Shown here: one piece after another, positions 6,684 through 10,846 of the stretch
Layout: each line of letters begins with the position of its first letter
Position numbering within the stretch: the stretch's first letter is position 1
Assembly: GCA_043769845.1 (NCBI GenBank)
Contig: JAYVIX010000374.1
Location: forward strand, 1 to 10,846
DNA: 10,846 nt
Source of the DNA: UBA9547 sp043769845
GTDB taxonomy: Bacteria > Bacteroidota > Bacteroidia > Cytophagales > UBA9547
Direction of reading: 5' to 3'
The notes under the pieces: generated by a model
What the model was told of the DNA's origin: nothing
The model's database searches: none
Seen by the model: the letters and a program-made list of their open reading frames with translations, nothing else
Position numbers and translations under genes: made by a program

Positions 6684-8332
6684 ATGTAACTTGGATTTTG
6701 TTTTTCCCTGTGCATAATACGGAGTCCTAATATATGTTCGCAAGGCCCTTTCATTAGTCTGTTTTGTTGATAGAAGTTGCAACCACATTCGGCTTTTACC
6801 ATTTTATTGTCTAAATCCAAAACCAACATTGCCTGAAAGGTTTGATTTTTATCTACCACAGAACCAGTGAGTAACAATGCTTTTTCTGGTGTCTCTTGTA
6901 CACGTAGGGTCACTTTGTTGGTTTCCACAAACCTGCTAGCTGACTCTTCCCTTTCATTGGCAAATCGCAAAGATTCCACTGGTAAAGATTCCCTGCTTAG
7001 TTCCCTAATTCGATACATTTTTTTATCTAAATCATAAATTACTCGTCCTGCCTGTGTAAAAGCCGAAAGTGCTCCAGTGGTGGTAGCGGTATCGATTCCT
7101 AGCCGCTTGGCCAAAGATTCGGCATCTTCCACCCATTTTTCTTTTAGCGCTACGTATACCTTTTGCATCGTGAAACTATCTACTTGTGTACGAGGAGCCA
7201 AAAGGTCAAAATTGCCAAGGGCAGACCAATCGTTGGCTGTCCAGCCAGATAGTCCCAAGGTGAAATTCATATCGCCCAAGTCGGCTACATAAAAAGAGGG
7301 AAGTCCGTTGCCCAATAGTACCACTGTAAATTTCCTTGCCACAGGAATAAGCCTTTCCAAGAGTAAAAGTCTTCTTCGCCCCCAGACTCTTATTTCCATC
7401 TTTTCTTTTCCATGATAGACGGATCGTGGGCATTCTAATACTAAATTCCAAGGATCAAACACCAGTTTTACAGGCTTGCCTGGTTCCAATACATAACGCA
7501 GCGATCGAGGTCCTTCTTTTTCTCTGTTTCGTTTTAGAATGAAACAAATATTATGCATATCCATCGGGTCCAGCTCGATGCTAACAGAAGAAAGCTGCAT
7601 GGCCGAGCTCACTTGAAGGAAGCCACGCACCCAACTATCGGGCAAGTCGATTTTTACTTCTTTGTATACTTCTTCCTTTTCGGTCTGAACTTCGAAACCA
7701 GAAGGATCAATTTTGAAATCAGTCTTTTTGTATTGTCTTATCTTTTGAAATTCATCATACAAAGCGGAGGAGTAGTCGATATTTGTCGTGCCACATTTGA
7801 AATCAGAAATGTTTTGGAACACATTGTAACTACAGCCCAGTTTGCCATACGAAGATTCGTCTTTGCTGAAACACTCGAAGAATAGTTCGTCAGGATGCAC
7901 CGTTATAACGGGGTCGAGAACTATCCATGCTTCTCTATTTGAAAGGTAGATATGGTTGAAATATTTTTGTTTGGCGACATTGAATGGAGCCATTATTTTG
8001 GTCTTTTCGTTCCTAACACGATCTAACTCAGCTCTCAAAGGTTCAATTTTATCTTTCACTTCTTTTTCGCCTTTCATAAAATCGGCCAACCAAATAGCTT
8101 CTTGCTGGTTCGCCCATGCTTTGTAGTCACTTTTATCTTTTGGTTTGAAACGAAAATCGGAAACCACAATATCATGTAGAGCCGAAATAGCCTCGCGAAA
8201 GGGTATTTTGCTGTTCAATTCCCCAATAAAATAAGTTGGGTCGCGCAATACATCTGGTGCGAAGTTCATTCCCACAGAAGAACTATTGCTTTTTACTTCT
8301 GTATTTCCAGAAAACTTATAGTCGAACTGCAT
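6671..8332 (-). CDS. Retron-associated winged-helix / SWIM zinc-binding protein (WH-SWIM)
   Basis: 553 residues, ATG at 8332 one base after the stop of the ARM gene (TAACATG), so tightly coupled. The C-terminus holds a SWIM zinc motif, CGC then PCEH: C516, C518, C531, H533 (CxC-x12-CxH), a module predicted to bind DNA or protein. Before it, about residues 385-450, is a winged-helix-like segment (KEKWVEDAESLAKRLGIDT, then a RVIYDLDKKMYRI wing). The N-terminal 380 residues have no family I recognise; about 85-120 is a charged helix and the middle looks mixed alpha/beta. From memory, a winged-helix SWIM protein is one of the two accessory proteins of type XIII retrons, together with an ARM-repeat protein, which matches the gene upstream. 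Its biochemical role, effector or msDNA-binding partner, is not established here. Zinc ligands are complete. Confidence 0.85.
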   Translation of the reverse strand: MQFDYKFSGNTEVKSNSSSVGMNFAPDVLRDPTYFIGELNSKIPFREAISALHDIVVSDFRFKPKDKSDYKAWANQQEAIWLADFMKGEKEVKDKIEPLRAELDRVRNEKTKIMAPFNVAKQKYFNHIYLSNREAWIVLDPVITVHPDELFFECFSKDESSYGKLGCSYNVFQNISDFKCGTTNIDYSSALYDEFQKIRQYKKTDFKIDPSGFEVQTEKEEVYKEVKIDLPDSWVRGFLQVSSAMQLSSVSIELDPMDMHNICFILKRNREKEGPRSLRYVLEPGKPVKLVFDPWNLVLECPRSVYHGKEKMEIRVWGRRRLLLLERLIPVARKFTVVLLGNGLPSFYVADLGDMNFTLGLSGWTANDWSALGNFDLLAPRTQVDSFTMQKVYVALKEKWVEDAESLAKRLGIDTATTTGALSAFTQAGRVIYDLDKKMYRIRELSRESLPVESLRFANEREESASRFVETNKVTLRVQETPEKALLLTGSVVDKNQTFQAMLVLDLDNKMVKAECGCNFYQQNRLMKGPCEHILGLRIMHREKQNPSYIWNQ

Positions 8333-8333
8333 G

Positions 8334-10127
8334 TTAATCTTGTTTGATGTAATTTGGTATAGGGTTCACTTTTACTAACACTTCTAATTCGGGATATTTT
8401 TTGCGCAATTCCAATAGAATAGAAATGCATTTAGCCTTGTCTTGAATCGAAATACTTGCCGAAATTCTGTTCAGGATTTGTGCCGTAAGCATGGCTACTT
8501 CTTTGCTTTGAAGGCTTTCTTTTCTAAGAAATGCCAGAGCCCTTGTTTTGGCAGTTCTTCCTTTGTTTACTTGCGACAATAATGTTTGGAAGAAAAGAGT
8601 AAGACCTGTGATAAGCTGAGGTTTTCCACTGGCGAAGCTTTCCAAGTAATTGCTTGCAAAAAGCTGCATTTTCGTGTCTGGGTGTTGGCTTAGGCTTTGC
8701 AGGTAAAACTCTCCTTGGGAACTTTCAAAACATTTGGTAATCATTTCTCTGCCATAAGCTTGCACATCTTCCTTTACACTGTCGCATAGTCCTACAAACA
8801 AGTTGGGAGTCCAGTCATGGATGTCGAACTTTTCCTTGAAATAGGCAAAGGCAAATATCCTTGTATCGACCCAATAGGAATCGGTGATTTTGATGGCTTC
8901 TTCTTTTTCTTGTTTTATTTTTTCTGCAAACTTATTAAAGAGTTGCCATGTATATTCTCTTGCTTCCAGTTGTGCGTTACTAGCCAGTTTTACTAGTTCT
9001 TCTACCGTAAGTTCTTCTGTTGGGATATTTTGTTTAAAGAGGGCAAGACCCAGAATCTGTGCACTTTTATTGCGTGATCTTGAAAGAGCAAGCACTTTGG
9101 TTTTGCTTAAATAAGCCAGATGAGGTAAAATGTCAGCTCCCGTAAAGAACGCTACAATGTCTTGATGCAGCCCTTCGTAACTTTCGGGCATGAGCAAAGA
9201 TGGCACCAGTAATTCGATAAGTTCTTTGGCAAACTCTGGATCATATTGTACGATTTTGCCAAGTACTGGGCGTACATTGTTTCGTAAATCGCCAAGTGGC
9301 GAAAGCAAAAGTGAGATCAGTAAGTTCTTTTTGTCTACTAGTTTTTCAACTGGCAAACGTCCTATCAGTTCCAAGCCAACTGCTCGTACTGAATCCTTTT
9401 CCGAACGAATCAACGACAACAAAATCTGTTCTGGAATTTGTTCTGCTCCGACTTGGTTTTTTACCAAAAGTTTGGCTCCAGCCAATTGCACGACCAAATT
9501 GGGATGTGTAATGAACGAAAGCAAAGTGTCGAGGTGTATTTTCCGAATCCAAGCTGGAAAAACAGCTAATAATGTGTCAATTACACTGCTTACAAATACT
9601 TCATCAGCAACCAATTGTTTCGTAGAGAGTAGGAGAGACAGCGTTTTGGCGAGAATGGACTCTCCAATGGAAGCATCTGTCGCATGCAAACTCAACCATT
9701 CTCTCGTCCAAAGTCGAGTGTTTTCGTTTTCACTCAAAACAAGGGATGTAACAAAGGCAACATCTTGTAGAAAGACCTCTTTTTGTTCCGAAATCCATTG
9801 GTGGGCAGTAGATACGGCTTCTTGATGATGTGATTCCAACATCGCAATCACCAATCCTTTTTGTGGGTTGTTACGGTCGTATTTTTCTTTGGCCAGATTG
9901 AAACCGAGTTTAGCAGTTTCTTCAAAAGGCGACTTTAAAAAAGAGATGGTATCCTCTATCTGAACCAAGTTCGCAAAAGCAGTATTCGCCCTGAATACTT
10001 TTAAGGCAAATTCATGCACTTTTTCGGCTTTTGAATTGGCCAAAAGTCGAATGATATTTTCAGGGTCTATGTCCCAAAGAGAAGGGTAGCCTTCTTCTCG
10101 TGCTTTTGGAGCTGGGTTGCCTGGGGT
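8334..10127 (-). CDS. Retron-associated ARM/HEAT-repeat protein, C-terminal part
   Basis: The open frame runs from a TAA at 10130-10128 to the stop at 8334. The only early initiator is a TTG at 10043 (569 residues); the first ATG is at 9842. The residues between 10127 and 10043 (PAPKAREEGYPSLWDIDPEN) are clearly protein-like and continue the frame of the preceding ORF, so this is probably the larger part of one protein of about 816 residues broken by a nonsense codon. The sequence is nearly all helical, with repeated LL/LV hydrophobic helix pairs separated by turns, as in ARM or HEAT solenoids; examples are HLDTLLSFITHPNLVVQLAGAKLL and DSVRAVGLELIGRL. Such scaffolds bind proteins or nucleic acid. 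It is cotranscribed with the WH-SWIM gene and forms the presumed accessory pair of a type XIII retron. If only this part is made, it lacks its N-terminal domain. Confidence 0.78.
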   Translation of the reverse strand, partial: TPGNPAPKAREEGYPSLWDIDPENIIRLLANSKAEKVHEFALKVFRANTAFANLVQIEDTISFLKSPFEETAKLGFNLAKEKYDRNNPQKGLVIAMLESHHQEAVSTAHQWISEQKEVFLQDVAFVTSLVLSENENTRLWTREWLSLHATDASIGESILAKTLSLLLSTKQLVADEVFVSSVIDTLLAVFPAWIRKIHLDTLLSFITHPNLVVQLAGAKLLVKNQVGAEQIPEQILLSLIRSEKDSVRAVGLELIGRLPVEKLVDKKNLLISLLLSPLGDLRNNVRPVLGKIVQYDPEFAKELIELLVPSLLMPESYEGLHQDIVAFFTGADILPHLAYLSKTKVLALSRSRNKSAQILGLALFKQNIPTEELTVEELVKLASNAQLEAREYTWQLFNKFAEKIKQEKEEAIKITDSYWVDTRIFAFAYFKEKFDIHDWTPNLFVGLCDSVKEDVQAYGREMITKCFESSQGEFYLQSLSQHPDTKMQLFASNYLESFASGKPQLITGLTLFFQTLLSQVNKGRTAKTRALAFLRKESLQSKEVAMLTAQILNRISASISIQDKAKCISILLELRKKYPELEVLVKVNPIPNYIKQD

Positions 10128-10787
10128 TTAATTGCCTGCACATGTCCATTTGTCATTTACAAGTTCGTAACGGGGGCTATGTTTGTAAAGGATATAATTG
10201 AACGATTGCAAATCGGCATAAGAATCGTAATGGGTGAGGAAATTTTGCCAATTGCCACCCCTGCCAGCAGGGTTCTGTATATATTGATGCGTGGTGTTGG
10301 TGTAAGGGGGGCGTTTGTCTTTTGTATCGTCAAAGGCCAAAAGGATTCCTGTGGCCATGGAAGTATATTCGGTTTTGTCGTCTCCTTTGCCTCGCAAATC
10401 CCTCAGTACCCTTCTGTTGAAGTAAGCTTTGGTTTTATTCGAAAACGCGAGTGTACTGTTTTCTTTTACTATTTCTTTGGATAATTCCACATAGCCAGAA
10501 GGTGTATTGATCCATCCTTCACCTGATGAAAACCCAGATGGAGTTTGCTCAAATCTTTTGGCCAAAATTCCATAGCTCAAGAAATCGTCTCGCATGTCGG
10601 CCACTTTGAAAATCTGACGCAAGAATTTAAATGTCCCAGGTTTCAACTCGACTTCTAAAAGTATTTCGTTGATAATAGGGCGAAGAGCTGCGTCTTCAAA
10701 AGTATGACGATATAACGCGACTAAATAACGGTTAGAAGAAGTCTTGAGCTTTATTAACCTGACGGCACAGGAATGTGATTTTTTCAA
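10128..10787 (-). CDS. N-terminal part of the same ARM-type retron protein (interrupted)
   Basis: About 219 codons ending in TAA at 10130-10128, in the same frame as the ARM-repeat ORF downstream. There is no ATG until residue 65; the only near-start candidates are TTG at 10787 or other rare codons, which suggests that this is an internal segment rather than a gene start. Features include helical segments around NRYLVALYRHTFEDAALRP (19-37), TFKFLRQIFKVADMRDDFLSYG (52-73) and TKAYFNRRVLRDLRGKG (118-134), resembling repeat-protein helices. Upstream, the right edge carries another minus-strand frame (10846-10784, ending YFQHQDIKYAA then TGA) that looks coding, so a frameshift near 10785 probably separates it from its true N-terminus. 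Together with the TAA this makes two lesions in one gene. Sequencing error is the main alternative. Confidence 0.6.
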   Translation of the reverse strand: MKKSHSCAVRLIKLKTSSNRYLVALYRHTFEDAALRPIINEILLEVELKPGTFKFLRQIFKVADMRDDFLSYGILAKRFEQTPSGFSSGEGWINTPSGYVELSKEIVKENSTLAFSNKTKAYFNRRVLRDLRGKGDDKTEYTSMATGILLAFDDTKDKRPPYTNTTHQYIQNPAGRGGNWQNFLTHYDSYADLQSFNYILYKHSPRYELVNDKWTCAGN

Positions 10788-10846
10788 GCGGCATATTTGA
10801 TATCTTGATGCTGAAAATATTTCAATAATCGCTCAGGTTTTTCTTG
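10784..10846 (-). pseudogene. Upstream coding fragment of the ARM-type gene in a shifted frame
   Basis: Twenty minus-strand codons from the right edge to a TGA at 10786-10784, reading PERLLKYFQHQDIKYAA at the end. The amphipathic helical look and lack of an intergenic signal suggest that the ARM gene enters the window in this frame and changes frame near 10785. The stretch is short, so support is limited. Confidence 0.35.

Noticed and set aside
9190..9825. Long plus-strand open frame (211 codons) opposite the ARM gene
   Set aside because: Ser/Thr-rich composition typical of an antisense shadow of a helical Leu-rich gene, with no start context or domain.

Overview
The window looks like a chromosomal piece from a member of the Bacteroidota. 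The visible reasons are moderate to low GC, weak or absent Shine-Dalgarno sequences, a SPOR-domain envelope fragment, and a clear Bacteroidota-type promoter (TTG, 21 bp, TATATTTG) in front of the one RNA gene. No rRNA, tRNA, CRISPR array or intact insertion sequence was seen.

Layout. Positions 1-660 (minus) hold a broken locus: an N-terminal CapA-like fragment with a signal peptide, followed in another frame by a SPOR-domain fragment that leaves the window. A perfect 18-bp hairpin at 722-762 terminates the next gene, a membrane-anchored or secreted von Willebrand A protein (786-2015, minus). From 2204 to about 4554 (plus) lies an RNA-repair operon: a T4 Rnl1-like RNA ligase, a T4-type polynucleotide 5'-kinase/3'-phosphatase, and the first 70 residues of an RlaP-like nucleotidyltransferase. 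The last is cut off and joined to the C-terminal tail of an unrelated plus-strand protein (4544-4951). Two structured intergenic elements sit in this operon (a nested inverted repeat at 3218-3396 and a 15-bp-arm palindrome at 4295-4327).

Positions 4908-10846 (minus) form the main feature, a retron defence operon. Transcription order is an ARM/HEAT-type alpha-helical repeat protein, a winged-helix/SWIM zinc protein with a 1-base gap, a structured msr-msd RNA (6427-6645) with its own promoter, and a reverse transcriptase (NAxxH, YADD and VTG motifs) 13 bp after the RNA. The gene set ARM + WH-SWIM + RT is, from memory, that of type XIII retrons. The msr-msd was found here from its fold: paired a1/a2 ends, one unpaired G as candidate branch point, an msr stem-loop and a long msd hairpin.

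How it fits together. The RNA-repair operon and the retron operon converge tail to tail, putting RNA end-healing and sealing enzymes beside a reverse-transcriptase defence system. The locus shows several lesions: an in-frame TAA and a frame break in the ARM gene, the RlaP truncation and the CapA/SPOR break. The retron may therefore be decaying, or the assembly may contain errors. RT, SWIM protein, ncRNA, ligase and Pnkp look intact.
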